Origin: Sclerotinia nivalis
Lineage: Eukaryota > Ascomycota > Leotiomycetes > Helotiales > Sclerotiniaceae
Assembly: GCA_029531795.1 (NCBI GenBank)
Contig: JAPEIS010000015.1
Span: 868,001 to 932,000 of the forward strand
Reading direction: 5' to 3'
DNA: 64,000 nt
The notes beneath the pieces are model-generated. The model saw only the letters and a program-made list of their open reading frames with translations. It was not told where the DNA came from and did no database searches. Both the position numbers and the translations under genes were made by a program. Of the stretch, positions 34,710 to 46,896 are shown one piece after another; position 1 is the first letter of the stretch, and the number at the start of each line of letters is the position of its first letter.

Positions 34710-37510
34710 GGATGAAACCATCTCCTCGGCTTTGTCAATCTTACCTTTAATCCTTCATCCTGTACTGTGCTGTACCTGTGCTGTACGGAATAATAGCTAC
34801 AGATTATCGCGAGGGAAGCTTTCTCATTTAGCATCATTCAATCAAACAAACAATCCTTATCCCACCGGCAACTCATGCTTGCTTGCATTAACACCTATAT
34901 CATGCAGGCCGCCTCCTACTACACATTAGTATATTGTTTTCTATCCAATTCGATCGGATCTTGAAATTGAAATATCGCGCACTTTTCCGCCGCGTCCGTT
35001 TTTGTTTGTTCGGTATCGTGACTAGGTTATAAATTATTTGCATGAATACTGTACTGAACATTACAGTCCGTGATGATGAGCGAACGATATGGCAAGAATA
35101 TTTCAAGGATAAGGAGCAATTGATTATATTATTTGATGTTCGAGGATACTGCCAAGTATAGGGTTATAGTAGGGTTATAGTAGGGTTAAAATAGGAACCA
35201 GAGTATAAATAAACTATAGTGGCATTTAATAAACGAGAGGCTATTTAACAAGTTAAGCTGGGTTCAAGGGTTCGGGGAAGCTACAGATTGTCCCCCTAGC
35301 ACTTTTTTAGACCTTTTTCTTTGCTGCAGAAAGAGGAATTTGAGTTTATGCTCACGATCCACCAAATTAAACTTCAATCATCTCAATTAGTCTATTACTT
35401 AGATATGGGTCATGGAGTATGAATGCATGAATGTTCGAGGCCATCAGGAATCTATCTTACTTTACGGCTGATGAACAAATGAACCCAATAAGGTAAGATC
35501 TGTATGTACGGTACTCTCTGTACCCATTCATCGGGCCAATTCAATTCAATTCAATTCATGAATGACCAACCTAGTTAGAAAGATCGTTTTATTACGGTAC
35601 CTCTCTATCAAGTACCGATAGTCACCCAAATTCACTTCATAAAGTACCGATACATGATACATGCAAGACAGACTCAACCACGGAACTGCCATTCCATGAT
35701 GCTGCATACCTTATCGTAACCCGCTTCTCTTACGGAGTACATCTATCATATCTCACATCATATCTCATATCACATCTCATTCACCGGGGAAATTAAACCT
35801 ACCCGCATCTTCAACCTTAACCAACTATCATCATTATGCATAACACAAGTTCCATGCCACCCATATGATATCTATCACATCTCACAAAACCTCCATCTTC
35901 ACAGGAACGGAAGGGAAGACACCTCGGCACTACCCCGCCAAAATTTGACTCCAGCGAGAACCGAGTTGACCCGATGCTACATGCAAACCTCATTCTTTGT
36001 ACACCAACATGAAAACTATTGGTCTATTTCATCGCTCTATACTCCGCTCCGTCTCATGGTCATCGTCAGCATAGAATGTTACCCTGTGGAAATCCCCCGC
36101 ATTTCTTGATGATTGAGATTAGATTGTAGAGTACTAGATTGATTACCTTTTCCTGCATATCGTACCGCATATGAGTTTAAGTATATTATTCCATATGCAA
36201 GAATCATGGCGAGGATGAACTAAAGAGGTATATACATTTTGTATCATCTACTTCCAAACTTGGACATCTACCCCCTCGTTTCTGACATCCTCATATCTAC
36301 ACTCTGAACGATTTGAATGGAAGAGATTGATTAGATCTCATTCTTACACACATCTCTCGAGTAAGGCAGTCAGATCTTAAATTTCACTACATTTCTCAAT
36401 TTTGGTTTTCATCCCTTTATTTTCTATACTTCACTGCAATGCTTGTGTGTTGTATCTGCAGAACACTTAACACCACGAACCTTAATCCAACACTCCCAGG
36501 TTCCCCTCACCCACCTCGCACCATTACACACCTCATCTCAATCCCACGATCTCCTTACCAGGAATCCAATCCTATTCGATTCAATCCCCTCAAATACCGT
36601 GAATACTACCTACAACTACCACACACGTCATAAATGCTGATCCTCATCCCTGACCCGACATCCCGCGTCGCATGGCATACAAGCACATCCTTTTTCTAAC
36701 CGAACCAAACTTGTTCAAACCATATCCATTCATACCAGGAATAGCATTACTACATGATCGACATGATAGCGGAATGGATACATCCAACACAACACGAACA
36801 TATCCATTCACATGAAAATCTACACAAGACTATTTACATCATAGGTAGCCTACACGAATCAAACTACCACATCAATCCTCAAGCACTACTGCAGTAGACG
36901 TTTCAAACCCTCGTCAATTCCCCATTGTCCTCTCGATTCCTCACCAGCCAGCCTCAAATGTACCCCCAAACTCCCTGCATACAAATAAATCTTCACCTCT
37001 ATGCGAAACCGGCCAACCTAATCTTCTCCCTCCTACTCTGCATCATGTATGTTATGCACTTACAAATACTACCTACATAAGGTAAAGTCATCACATCATC
37101 ATTTCCTATACTCCGTACATACATCATCGTATCAGAAAAATAAATCTCAAGATCCTAGATTCCACAATTTTTCACATGCAGCGCGGAAGTGATAGAACAA
37201 GGTTGTGTTTCGGGAGTAAATCCTTCTCCCCCTTTAATATTTAAGCATTTCTTTGACTTCCATATAAGTACATACACACGTACATACACATACACATACA
37301 TATATACGTACATACGTACATACAACCCTTCCCAACCCTCCCATCCGCAATCCACCCTTCCCACCCACCCAAAACCCAATCCTCGCAAACCTACCCATTT
37401 CCAACCCTAGCCATCAACCCACCCACCCCAATAACCCCTTACCAACCCATCTCCCATGCCCAAACCCAAAAACCCAACAAACAAGGAATTTAAATAAAGG
37501 CCTCTTGCGA

Positions 37511-37531
37511 CCGCCCGCCCGCCCGCCCGCC
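37511..37531 (+). repeat. (GCCC)n tetranucleotide repeat
   Basis: Five GCCC units form a GC-rich run in otherwise AT-balanced intergenic DNA. Confidence 0.75.
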
Positions 37532-38075
37532 ATCCCAAAGCGCAATACGTCGTATTAAATATTGACCCCCACACGACGCCATCGATCCCTCCCTTCCTCC
37601 CGCCATCTCGTCTATCTATATTCAGGGGATACATTGTAACCTCCGCCAGCCATGTTTGATTTTGTCGATCGATCGATCGATCGAGACGATGTGATGTGAT
37701 AGAAATATGCATGGGACGTGCTGGGAGCGGTTCGGGGAGAAGGGGTTGAGCGGAGGGAAGTTCTGGGATGCATGGAGCCTGGGGGAGAGGTAATTATAGA
37801 TATTCTGGTTCAAGAGAACGGAAGGGAAAGAAAGGACAGTGAATAAATAAATGAGATAAAAAATTGTATATCCCTTGTTCATTATTGTATCTGTATGGTA
37901 GGTAGTTTACCTATTCATTGGTCATAACTCATCTATCATTACCGTGATCTGGCTTCAGAACACCCTACCTCCCATTCCCATCCCCTTTTCATCCCCTCAT
38001 GTGTTCTCATGGTATCAATATTGAACCTCGTGTTTGTTCATAGACCAATCAATCAGTCAATCCTAACTGCCATAC

Positions 38076-39675
38076 TCACAATCCCCCTGAAAAAAATCCT
38101 TTCTTAACTTTTCCAAGAGGTCTTCCTCCTCTCTGTCCACCATACTTTAAACCCATATCACCAGCTCGGGCATATCCTCCCATAGAATTGGCATCCTTAT
38201 CTATATCCCCAATCTGATTGACATCGTTCATCCTAAAGCCCTCACACTCCTTGAAAATAGTCTCATACAGCGAACCTACAGCCGTAGTCCATTCATGCAT
38301 TGCCTTGAGACGTTCCGCATCACTGTTATCCTCGATTTCGACCGTTCCTTCTTGTTGGTTAATTTTTCCATTGACTTTCTTGTCAACAATCAAGAAGCCT
38401 AAGATGTCTTGAACTTCAGAAACTGGGATTTTGAGGGCTTTGCCGATGAAATCAAGCTTGAAGCGGGTGTAAGGTGCGATCAATTTGACTACTGCTTTGG
38501 TTCTCATATTTCGAGTTACTTCATCGATGTTTTCGCGAATGAAGGAGTCGGACATGAGATCTTTGTTATTCTTTAAAACATCTTCATATCTGTGAATATC
38601 ATCTCTTTGGTATGCATCGACTAGATCGGTCATTGCGGCGATACGAGGGTCATTCTTATATGGTTTGGTTTCCTGGGATTCAAAAGGATTGATATCGGAT
38701 TTCATCAACATGGTTGTCAAAACAAGATATTTGAGAACTTGGATTCGCTGTAGGGATCCAGCTTCGTCGTAATCTTTGAACGATTGGAAGAAATCGCTTT
38801 GCGCATCCTTCCAATTCTCCTCAGCCATATGCATCTTCCCACCACACTCTCGAATGATGCCCATGATTCTTGGATGTGGTACTGCTGATTTAACTTTCAA
38901 AGCCCGTTCGTACAACCGCTTCAATTGCTTGTTGTTCTTTGTCTCAGAATGCATTTGAATCTCACATGCGTAAATTTCCAAAGAGTAAGTGCCCTTGCTT
39001 GGGTCATCTGTACCATCTTCTAACTCACATGCCCTGCGGAGCTCTCGTAATTTCTTCGTTGTCGCAGCGTAATCCTTACGGTCGAGGAAGAGTTTCGCCA
39101 GCTTGATATTGGTTTTCAACCACAATCTTTCGTTATTGGTACTCTGGAAGGATTCAAGGGTGTTTGAATAGACCTCCTCCATGCATTTCCTGGCTGCATC
39201 GTCTTCAGTCTTCTTTTCGATAAAGTCCAAGATGTTGTTAATGGACTTCTCCGAGTAGTTTCGAGTTACCGCGGATTTGACATAGGTAAGAAGTTCGCGA
39301 TAATGCTCCACAGCCTGGATGATCATTAGATATGAAGATATGATCAGTCAAAACAAATTGATACCTTATCATATAAAGCAAGATTGAACTCAAGCTTTAT
39401 AGCTTGTTTCAAGCCTTTAAACCCCCAATCACCTTTCTCTTGCTCGAGAGCTGGAATTCCTAGAAACTCCTCAATAGCAGCTTCGGGATCTGTAGACTTC
39501 AATTGTTTGGCATTGTAGTATTTATTTTCGATATCGACATCTTCATCCTCATCGTCATCATTTTCTTCGTACTCGAAGTCATATCTATCATGGTTAGCTA
39601 CATATGGAAAGTCTGGTGAGGCTTCACATACTCCTCCTGGTCGGAATCTTGCATGAAATCATCATCGTCAGACAT
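38076..39675 (-). CDS. csnB: COP9 signalosome subunit 2
   Basis: Three minus-strand exons: 39632-39675, 39365-39584, 38076-39314; 500 aa, the usual CSN2 length. It starts MSDDDDFMQDSDQE with the acidic N-terminus and a YDFEYEE…DVDIENKYYNAK block typical of CSN2. TPR-like helices follow (WLKTNIKLAKLFLDRKDY; LEIYACEIQMH; GIIRECGGKMHM) and then a PCI domain (YTRFKLDFIGKALKIPVSEV; EVQDILGFLIVDKKVNGKI). It ends in the basic Gly-rich tail KVKKGFFSGGL. CSN2 is a scaffold of the COP9 complex that removes Nedd8 from cullins, and it controls development and secondary metabolism in filamentous fungi. It is divergent from CWC25. Confidence 0.95.
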
Positions 39676-40112
39676 ATTTGCGGTTCTTTTGTTTTAGAGG
39701 TAAGATTGCCCGTTGGATAAGTTTTAGTCAGGTAGTAGCAAAAAGCTTTTTGAGGTTTTGTGGTGATAAGTTGTAAATATAATTAAATATCAAAGAGGTA
39801 CAGTAAGGCTGTATGTCGCTTGGCTGGAGCTTTGTAGTCTTGTATGATTGGCTACTCGCTTAGTGTCCTAACTTTCTAATTCTGAAAGCTTCCGCCTTGC
39901 GACAGACATCTCATGCCTCTTTCTATTCAATCAACAACAACAAATACTTTCAAGTCAAAGTCCTCGCAGTTTTTGACTAACCACTTTTTTTTCCTTCTGA
40001 ATTTATCAATTTACTATTCAATTTCTACATATTTCTCGTGTGGAAATCCTACCGTGTGCGCCCGTGGTTTACCTTCAACTCAGGTGTACAATAACGTCAA
40101 ACAACCTTCAAC
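39676..40112. promoter_or_regulatory. Divergent promoter region, CSN2 / CWC25
   Basis: 437 bp separate the two start codons, so the promoters are back to back. The CWC25 side is CT/AT-rich. No specific site is recognised. Confidence 0.6.
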
Positions 40113-41522
40113 ATGGGTGGCGATCTCAACTTGAAGAAATCATGGCATCCCCATTTGATGAAGAATCAGACACGGGTGTGGGAGGAAGAAAAGAAAGCAC
40201 TCGAGGAAAGACGACGTACAGAACAGAGGATCAAGGAGCTTAAAGAAGAACGAGCGAAGGAAGAAATTCAAAATAAGCTCGAGGCCGCCGGATCGAGAAA
40301 ACGGGTTGATCGTGTTGACTGGATGTATCAAGGCCCTTCAAGTGGTCAAGTCGGAACCACCGAAGAGATGGAAGGTTATCTTCTTGGAAAAAGGCGCATC
40401 GATGGGTTAATCAAAGGTACAGAGCACAAAAATCTCGAGAAGCAAGCATCTGAGGCTAGTTTCATGGCTTTACAAAATGCGAATACTCTGCGAGATACGG
40501 CAGCCAAGGTCCGTGAAGATCCCATGCTTGCTATCAAAAGACAAGAGCAAGCCGCATACGAGGCTATGATGAATGATCCAATAAAACGACGGAAATTACT
40601 TGAACTGGCTGGGCAAGACACCAAGGAGATTAAAGCGAAAAAGGAAAGAAAGCATCGACACCATCATAGGCATCGCGACGATGACGATGAAGAACGAAGA
40701 CGAAAGCGCAGAAGGGACGGAAATGTGGATGGTCGAGAGGAAGATCGCAGTCACAAGCGTCGCAGAAGTGGTGATGATCACGATGATGATAGGAATCGCA
40801 GAAGTCGCAAATCTGAATACCGTCGACGCTCAGATTCGTACTCAAGATCTCGTTCTCCGGTAGAGAGAAGAGATAGTTTTGGAAGATCACGAAAACCAAG
40901 ATCACTATCACCAGATAATAGAGAAAGAGGACGATCAGTAAGAGAAAGAGACTACGACCGACCTCGGCCAATATCACCAGATGGGCGACAAAATGGTAGA
41001 TCGGATAGAGATCAAGATAGGAGGCAGAGAAGGAGGAATAGTTCATCCCCGGAATCCCGATACCCTACTCCAGAACGACGAAAATCCCCGGACAGGAGGA
41101 AATCTTACCCAGCAGATAGGGAGGACAGAAGAGACAATTACGACAGAAGGGATACTGGGAACAGATACGATCATCAGCGCAATGGAAATGGCTATGGCAG
41201 ACGAGATGATAGAAGATCACAAGGTGGATATCAACAGCAAAACGGTCCTTCGGAAGAAGAGGAGGCAGAGCGACAAAAGAAATTGGCTGCTATGCAACAG
41301 GATGCATCAAGTCTGGACATCGATCGCGAAAAACGGCTCAAGGCGTTGGAGGAACAGGAGAAGGCAGCTCGTGAAGCTGAGGACAAAGCACGAACAAAGT
41401 CATCGAAGTACTCGGATAAGGGCGATTTCATCAATGGACTCAACCGCACGGCAGGAAATATGAACCTCGCAGACCGAATTGGGCGTCGTGCGGGACAAGG
41501 TTTCATCAAAGAGGAAGAGTGA
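40113..41522 (+). CDS. cwc25: Pre-mRNA-splicing factor CWC25
   Basis: Single exon, 469 aa. The start [13 protein letters not shown] is the hallmark of the N-terminal CIR/CWC25 domain. It is followed by a charged coiled coil ([17 protein letters not shown]) and [10 protein letters not shown], also conserved. [14 protein letters not shown] is the next block. Residues ~160-370 are RS/RD/DR-rich and disordered. The C-terminus returns to order with [36 protein letters not shown] and ends [16 protein letters not shown]25 promotes the first transesterification step of splicing together with Prp2/Spp2. It is longer than the yeast protein because of the Arg-rich middle. Confidence 0.93.
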   Translation: MGGDLNLKKSWHPHLMKNQTRVWEEEKKALEERRRTEQRIKELKEERAKEEIQNKLEAAGSRKRVDRVDWMYQGPSSGQVGTTEEMEGYLLGKRRIDGLIKGTEHKNLEKQASEASFMALQNANTLRDTAAKVREDPMLAIKRQEQAAYEAMMNDPIKRRKLLELAGQDTKEIKAKKERKHRHHHRHRDDDDEERRRKRRRDGNVDGREEDRSHKRRRSGDDHDDDRNRRSRKSEYRRRSDSYSRSRSPVERRDSFGRSRKPRSLSPDNRERGRSVRERDYDRPRPISPDGRQNGRSDRDQDRRQRRRNSSSPESRYPTPERRKSPDRRKSYPADREDRRDNYDRRDTGNRYDHQRNGNGYGRRDDRRSQGGYQQQNGPSEEEEAERQKKLAAMQQDASSLDIDREKRLKALEEQEKAAREAEDKARTKSSKYSDKGDFINGLNRTAGNMNLADRIGRRAGQGFIKEEE

Positions 41523-43117
41523 TTATGTTTTATGTTCAAGATGATGGAGGTGTGTTATCCCTCAATACCCTTTGTGTATCAGATTGCGTAGTTTCTATTG
41601 TTACAGAATCTTGGTGACTGTTTTCACATTTTCATTGCGCAAAATTGCAAATTAGAAAACCAAATAAGCATCAAATTTGAAATTTCGAATGCTCTCCACC
41701 GAGTCCACTCGACGAAGTTGATGCTCCACAATGAACAACGCAAAGTCAATTACGGCTCACGGTTCTAAGTTCTGAAGTACCACAAATTTCCTCCTTTTCA
41801 AGGATGTCCCTCCCATGCGACGATCATCCGCTTGAGCCACCAAAATGTCGAATGGAATGCCGGGAATTCGACCACAATTTTGTGAGAAAATTGAGAAGAT
41901 GGAAGGGAAAAGGAAGGATAAATCATAGCAATTGAACAAGAGTTGGATTTCTCATGTACCTGATAATTATTTACCGAATCAAACCTTTAGTGAAGTTGAA
42001 AAACCTTCATCACTTCCCCACGATATACTAAGGAGAATTTCCTCATTTTTGCAGCTGCATTAGTTTTTCCCCTCCCCAAAATTGCATCCAGAACATGCTC
42101 CATAAGCCATAAGCATAAGGTACGGATGGATAACTAAAATTGACCGATCCATCCATTAATTGCCCACTCCATATCTCAGACTTCTTTCTCAGCGGCCCAG
42201 CGGCCCAGCGGATGCGGATGCGGATGCATATGTGAAAAGCATCCATCCAGCTGGGCTTGAAGAAAGTTTTTGGAGTTAAGAGTTTACTTATTATTGTTAT
42301 CATGGTAAGATGGTTAAAATTTATGCTTCGTTTCATAGATAACCTTAATAGACGTTGTATGATTGTATGTACTACTAATAATTAACGATAAGGAGAGGGA
42401 TACCTAGGTATATGGCTATAATAAAATCATCATTACAAAGCATTGATCCAGATCCAGATCCAGATCATCAACATCATATTTAATTTGTACTCGCACGAGA
42501 ATTCCTTACGTACCTGAAATTTACAACAACATACCAGTCAGTACCTACCTAGGCGCACATACAAGAATTCATATTCTTATCTACCATCAATTCATTGCTT
42601 GCTTCTAACAAGATCAATTTGAATTCACTATTTTCTTTCATCTATTCAATTGAGTCGATAATTAATTCAATTAATTGATTGATTTCCATATACACTCCAT
42701 TGCATCCATTGCATCCATTGCATCATTGCATCCATTACATCCATATCATAAATCATCACATTCAGCATTTGCTAGTATAATAATAGCTATCCATACACCC
42801 TACCTACCTCTACCCAAGTCGCTCTTTGGCCTGGCCCCCTTCTCAATTCTCGGTCCATCCACCCCATCCACCCATCCACCCATTCATTATTCACCAGTAC
42901 TTTTCAATCCTTGAATCATTTCATCCTTCATCCGTCATTCCGTCACTATTCGACATTCTATTATCGGACATTCACATTCACCATTCACCTACGAAATATA
43001 CTCTACGTTACGATACTATACCTACATACCGACCCGATATTCCTTCACCACTCACATACACACATACACACATACATACAACACTTACATTACATCATCA
43101 ATCACATCACATACAAT
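41523..43117. other. Intergenic region, CWC25 3' side and RHO3 promoter
   Basis: No gene is supported. 42696-42745 is a TGCATCCAT tandem repeat in the RHO3 upstream region. A GCGGCCCA duplication followed by GGATGC units is at about 42193-42226. The last ~120 bp before the RHO3 ATG are CA-rich leader sequence. Confidence 0.5.
42696..42745 (+). repeat. Tandem TTGCATCCA repeat upstream of RHO3
   Basis: About five copies of a 9-bp unit, with one short copy, lie some 370 bp before the RHO3 start codon. Confidence 0.75.
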
Positions 43118-44218
43118 ATGCCTTGCGGACTAGGAGGATCAAAAACTACCCAGAGGAAATTGGTCTTATTGTACGTTGTATTTTATTTTTTTACGCTGAC
43201 TTTGATCGAGTCTTTTCAGCCTTATCTTTTTCTCTACGGAATGTGAAAGAGGCAGGGGAACAGGATCTCGTCATATTGCACCGATTTTATCATATGGATA
43301 AGATTATGCGATGAAATGGTAGTCGAGTTAAGTCGCATTAGAGGCGCAATCGTGAAAATGATACATTCGATTCAATTCGACTACGATAACGATTGCAATA
43401 GCGATTGTTCTGTTGCGGGTTATTCCTATTGGAGATTTGATTATTGAGAGAATGAATGGATTGCTGACGATTCTTATGCGATAGAGGGGATGGTGCTTGT
43501 GGAAAAACAAGTTTACTGAATGTTTTTACGAGAGGGTAGGTTTTGTCTTTTGTGACGTTATAATTGAGATGAAGTTAGGGAGGGGCTGATGTTGGAACTC
43601 TAGATATTTCCCAACGGTATATGAACCTACAGTCTTTGAGAATTACGTTCATGGTATGTCTTTCATCTCTATTCTTCGTGCCCCTTTTATATCTACTTTA
43701 TAATCTCCGCGGGACTTCGGCTCACATTTGCGCTCATTTTAGATATCTTCGTCGATGGTACACATATCGAACTTTCCCTATGGGATACAGCCGGTCAAGA
43801 AGAATTCGACCGATTACGCTCCCTTTCTTACGATGACACACATGCAATAATGCTTTGTTTCTCCGTCGACTCAAAAGATTCCCTGGAAAACGTCGAATCT
43901 AAATGGGTAGGCGAAATTGCTGAGAATTGTCAAGGTGTCAAACTAGTTTTAGTCGCATTGAAATGCGATTTGAGAGAACAAGGCGCGGATGATGAAGCGG
44001 TAGAGGGAACAGACGGTGCAGAGCCTAGGGAAAAGAAACCAATGATTGATTATAATCAAGGCTTGGAGGTCGCGAGGAGAATCAATGCGCTGAGGTATTT
44101 GGAATGCTCGGCGATGAGGAATAGAGGAGTTAATGAGGCGTTTACGGAGGCGGCTAGGGTCGCGTTGAGTGTTGATCCGAATGGGGGTGATGGTAATGGG
44201 AAGTGTGAGGTTATGTAG
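43118..44218 (+). CDS. rho3: Rho-family GTPase Rho3
   Basis: Four exons: 43118-43170, 43485-43535, 43604-43653, 43743-44218; 209 aa. Intron 1 is 314 nt, long for this window. The P-loop GDGACGKTS is assembled across exons 1 and 2. Switch I is PTVYEPTVFENYVHDIFVDG, switch II is WDTAGQEEFDRLR, the base-binding motif is ALKCDLRE and the SAM-like motif is ECSAMRN. It ends in the prenylation box CEVM. The effector-loop text VFENYVHDIFVD is diagnostic of fungal Rho3, which controls polarised secretion and actin at the tip. A Rho insert region around 130-145 is acidic. Confidence 0.95.
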
Positions 44219-45004
44219 TGGGTGTATAAAGTGTGTGGGGACTTTTTTATGGAAGGGGATTTGACTTCTTCTCTTTGTTTTTTTTTATTCTGGGAAGGCG
44301 TTGGAGGTTGGAGCGTGAGATCTGTTGTGATTTGCGCATAGGTGGTACATATAATTTTACCGGGAGTAGAGGGAGACTCTCGAGTTATTTTTCGGAGAGG
44401 TTCTTTCACATCCAACATTCAGATGGCTTTTATGTTGGGGCGGTGGAATGCACATCCCGCTTTTCTTCCTTCCTTACCTTCCTTTCCTCCTACAGCAGTT
44501 TCTTGGAGGAAAGGAGAGGAGAGGAGATTATTTCGATTTCGATTCATGAACATATAACTTCAATTCTGATATTCTACTTATCTTCTTCTTTTTCTTCCTT
44601 TTCTTCTTCTTCTTCTTTCTTCCTCTTACCGAGATCCACGGCGCGGATCGGGAAAAACTATTGATGCGATGGGTGGATGGGCGGATGATGCTGGAGCCGA
44701 GAGTATTGATTGCGGGATGAGTTCAAGGGTTAAGGGTTGAGGTTGGTTGTGGTCGGTGGTTGAGCTGAAGGAGGGATGAAAGGAGGGGTGAGGGGAGGTG
44801 AGGGGAACTGAGGGGGAAGGATGGATCTATATAAGTGGATAGATGGGTGGGTGTGATGGGATAGGATAGAGTAGAGTAGTGTAGGGTAGGGTAGGATAGT
44901 ATAGGATATGTACTTGTATATCATGAATAGTAAACAATAAGATGGGATTTTTGTATAGTTGGACTTTCTTTAAAACTTTTTTTTTTATCTTGAAAAGAAA
45001 GAAT
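44219..45004. other. Convergent 3' intergenic region, RHO3 / aquaglyceroporin
   Basis: Low-complexity sequence: a T-tract at 44280, CTT runs near 44580-44630, GGGG/GATGG runs 44665-44830 and TAGGATAG runs 44868-44910. It probably contains the two 3' UTRs. No gene is seen. Confidence 0.5.
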
Positions 45005-46896
45005 TCACCCTTCTTTCGCCGATTCCCCCTTAAACCCCATTTCCACATCCCTCTTAAAAACCCACCACCCCTTCTCCGCCTTCTCCTTCGCATTTTTCGC
45101 CATCTGCCTCCGTTTCTTCCTCGGATAATTCACCGGACTCTCGCCCCCGACAAAAATAGCCACATCGTAAAAGAGCCCTCCTATCAATGCTCCGGAAATC
45201 GTGGCTCCCCATGCTCCATATACCCACCACGCATTCGAGACGGTAAAGACTTCGCTACCGTAGCCGACTGCCGCGGTTGCGAGGCGAGGACCAAAATCTC
45301 GCGCGGGATTGAGACAAGCGCCGGTTGTGTAGCCGAATGCCATGGTCAGAACTGTGACGACGAGACCGACGATTAGCGCGTGCATACCTGCTCCGGGAGG
45401 TGCGTTGGAGTCGTCTCCCAGGGCTAGGATAGTGCAGGCTAGGATGCCGGTTGCAACGAATTCGTTGAAGAAACTTGAGGATGGGCTTGCGAAGGGTTTT
45501 GGTTGGGTGTAAAAGGATGAACCGGTGCCTCCAGATAGTAGGTTAACTACTTGACCATTGTCGAGTATACCACCGGTAGCGTCGTACGTGGCAATTGCGT
45601 CTTTGTAGATGCCGTATGCAATAAGTCCAGCGAGAAAGCCTCCAAGAATTTGCGCGAGAATGTAGATGAATGCTTTTCGTATGGGGAAGCCACGGTATAT
45701 ACAAAGCATGAGAGATATTGCAGGATTGAGATGAGCACCAGAAATTCCACCTGCAATGTAGATACCTATTGTGATCCCCAAGCCCCAAGCCCAATTTGTG
45801 GATTGATAATTGCCTGAAGTATCCGCTGAGGTCTGAACTGCAAGATTGGTGGCTAAACCAATAAGGACTGCAATCATTGTCTGTGTATTTGTTAGATGTG
45901 TAGTATCATGTGGGATGAACAACTTACTGCTAAGCATTCAGCTAATGGCTCACGAAATTTGGTTCGAATTGACGCTAAAGCGTTGGAGTTGTCTTTTTCC
46001 TCCTGAATGTATTGCATCGCTTCTTCACTACTTAAAGACCATTCATGGTCTTCTAACTGATCCCCCCTTTCCAAATCTAGTTCCTTGTCATTCTCGTCGC
46101 CTACAAAGTCTTCACTTTGCGACGTACCATGCTGAGCTAGAGTTGATCCTGAGCCTGAGGGATGTTCCGCAACATCAGAAAGTCGATCAGTATTCTGCTG
46201 ACCTAAGTCCCCCTCTCCATCATCATGAGGAGATCTCCAATCATCCATAGGATTATCTCTCTCGGCTAGCGGGGTACCATTATAATCCAATATCATGTTC
46301 TCCGAATCCTGCCTATTAGATCTATAGCTTTTTCTCCGCCCTCGCTCTTGTTGTTGGTGTCCATAGCCTCGGTCCTCTTCATTCCTGCCAAGGCGGTTTG
46401 ATTTCTTTTTTGTTTCCCCTTTTCTCTGGTCGTCAATCATCCCAACTTGTGGTATTGCCTCAGCATCCCCAGGCTCTCCATTTGCCGCAAGCTTGTTCTC
46501 GACCACAGTATTTCTCCCTCTCCTCATTCCCGGCCTGACTACTCGGGGAAGGGGTTTCGCCAATCCCCATACTGGTTCGTCCTTCGGTTTTTGGTAATTT
46601 GGATTGAAGTCATAATATTCTCTATCGACATAATGAGGTTCGTGTTGGGGCCCTCCAGCGTTACCAGCTAGGGAGTGTTGCGGTCGAACTTCGGGTGGTG
46701 TATTATTTGTATACAGCCGTCCTCCATGCGGTCGTGCATTGTGTAGGTGTGATCGTTTAGAGGTGTGAGCTTGAGCATTCGGACGATTCGTTCTGGTAGT
46801 TCTCGTGGTTTTCTGTGTATTAACGCTGCCGGCTCTGACTGATGGTGCCGGTGTGTTTTGACCAGCTTCCTGTTCTCTATCGCGATGTTCTGCCAT
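45005..46896 (-). CDS. Aquaglyceroporin (MIP family) with long N-terminal extension
   Basis: Two minus-strand exons: 45928-46896 and 45005-45880, joined by a 47-nt intron; 614 aa. The first ~300 residues are hydrophilic and disordered (RTTRTNRPNAQ; KKKSNRLGRNEEDRGYG). The channel begins at REPLAECLATMIAVLIG, with the junction inside the first helix. The two pore half-helices are GAHLNPAIS (Asn375) and GACLNPARD (Asn514). Asp after the second NPA is the glyceroporin signature. Six membrane segments can be traced, ending with YGAWGATISGALIGGLFYDV. The C-terminal tail is basic. Long N-terminal tails are known in regulated fungal glycerol channels of the Fps1/Yfl054 kind. The ORF starting at 45937 is only the second exon read back into the intron. 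Confidence 0.92.

Larger units (their letters stand above)
30668..38075. other. Large gene-poor region (7.4 kb) rich in simple repeats
   Basis: No convincing gene is seen apart from one weak frame at 34200-34709. Simple sequence: CTTTT/CTTCC pyrimidine tract 30700-30890 (otubain promoter), (TTGAA)n 30934-30973, (AAAAT)n near 31310-31345, (GATT/GATC)n 31376-31422, (TTGACTGA)n 31981-32022, three GGGTTATAGTA units near 35160-35190, CATACA runs 37260-37325, (GCCC)n 37511-37531, (GATC)n 37665-37684. Long regulatory DNA or unannotated transcripts are possible. Confidence 0.45.

Noticed and set aside
35155..35200. GGGTTATAGTA triple repeat, thought of as telomere-like
   Set aside because: The unit is not TTAGGG, has only three copies and lies in internal sequence.
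38776..38958. Plus-strand frames over CSN2 (also 38218-38412)
   Set aside because: They are antisense shadows of the CSN2 coding exon, with no domain of their own.
40600..41539. Several frames on both strands across CWC25
   Set aside because: They come from the repetitive Arg/Asp/Ser codons of CWC25 read in other frames.
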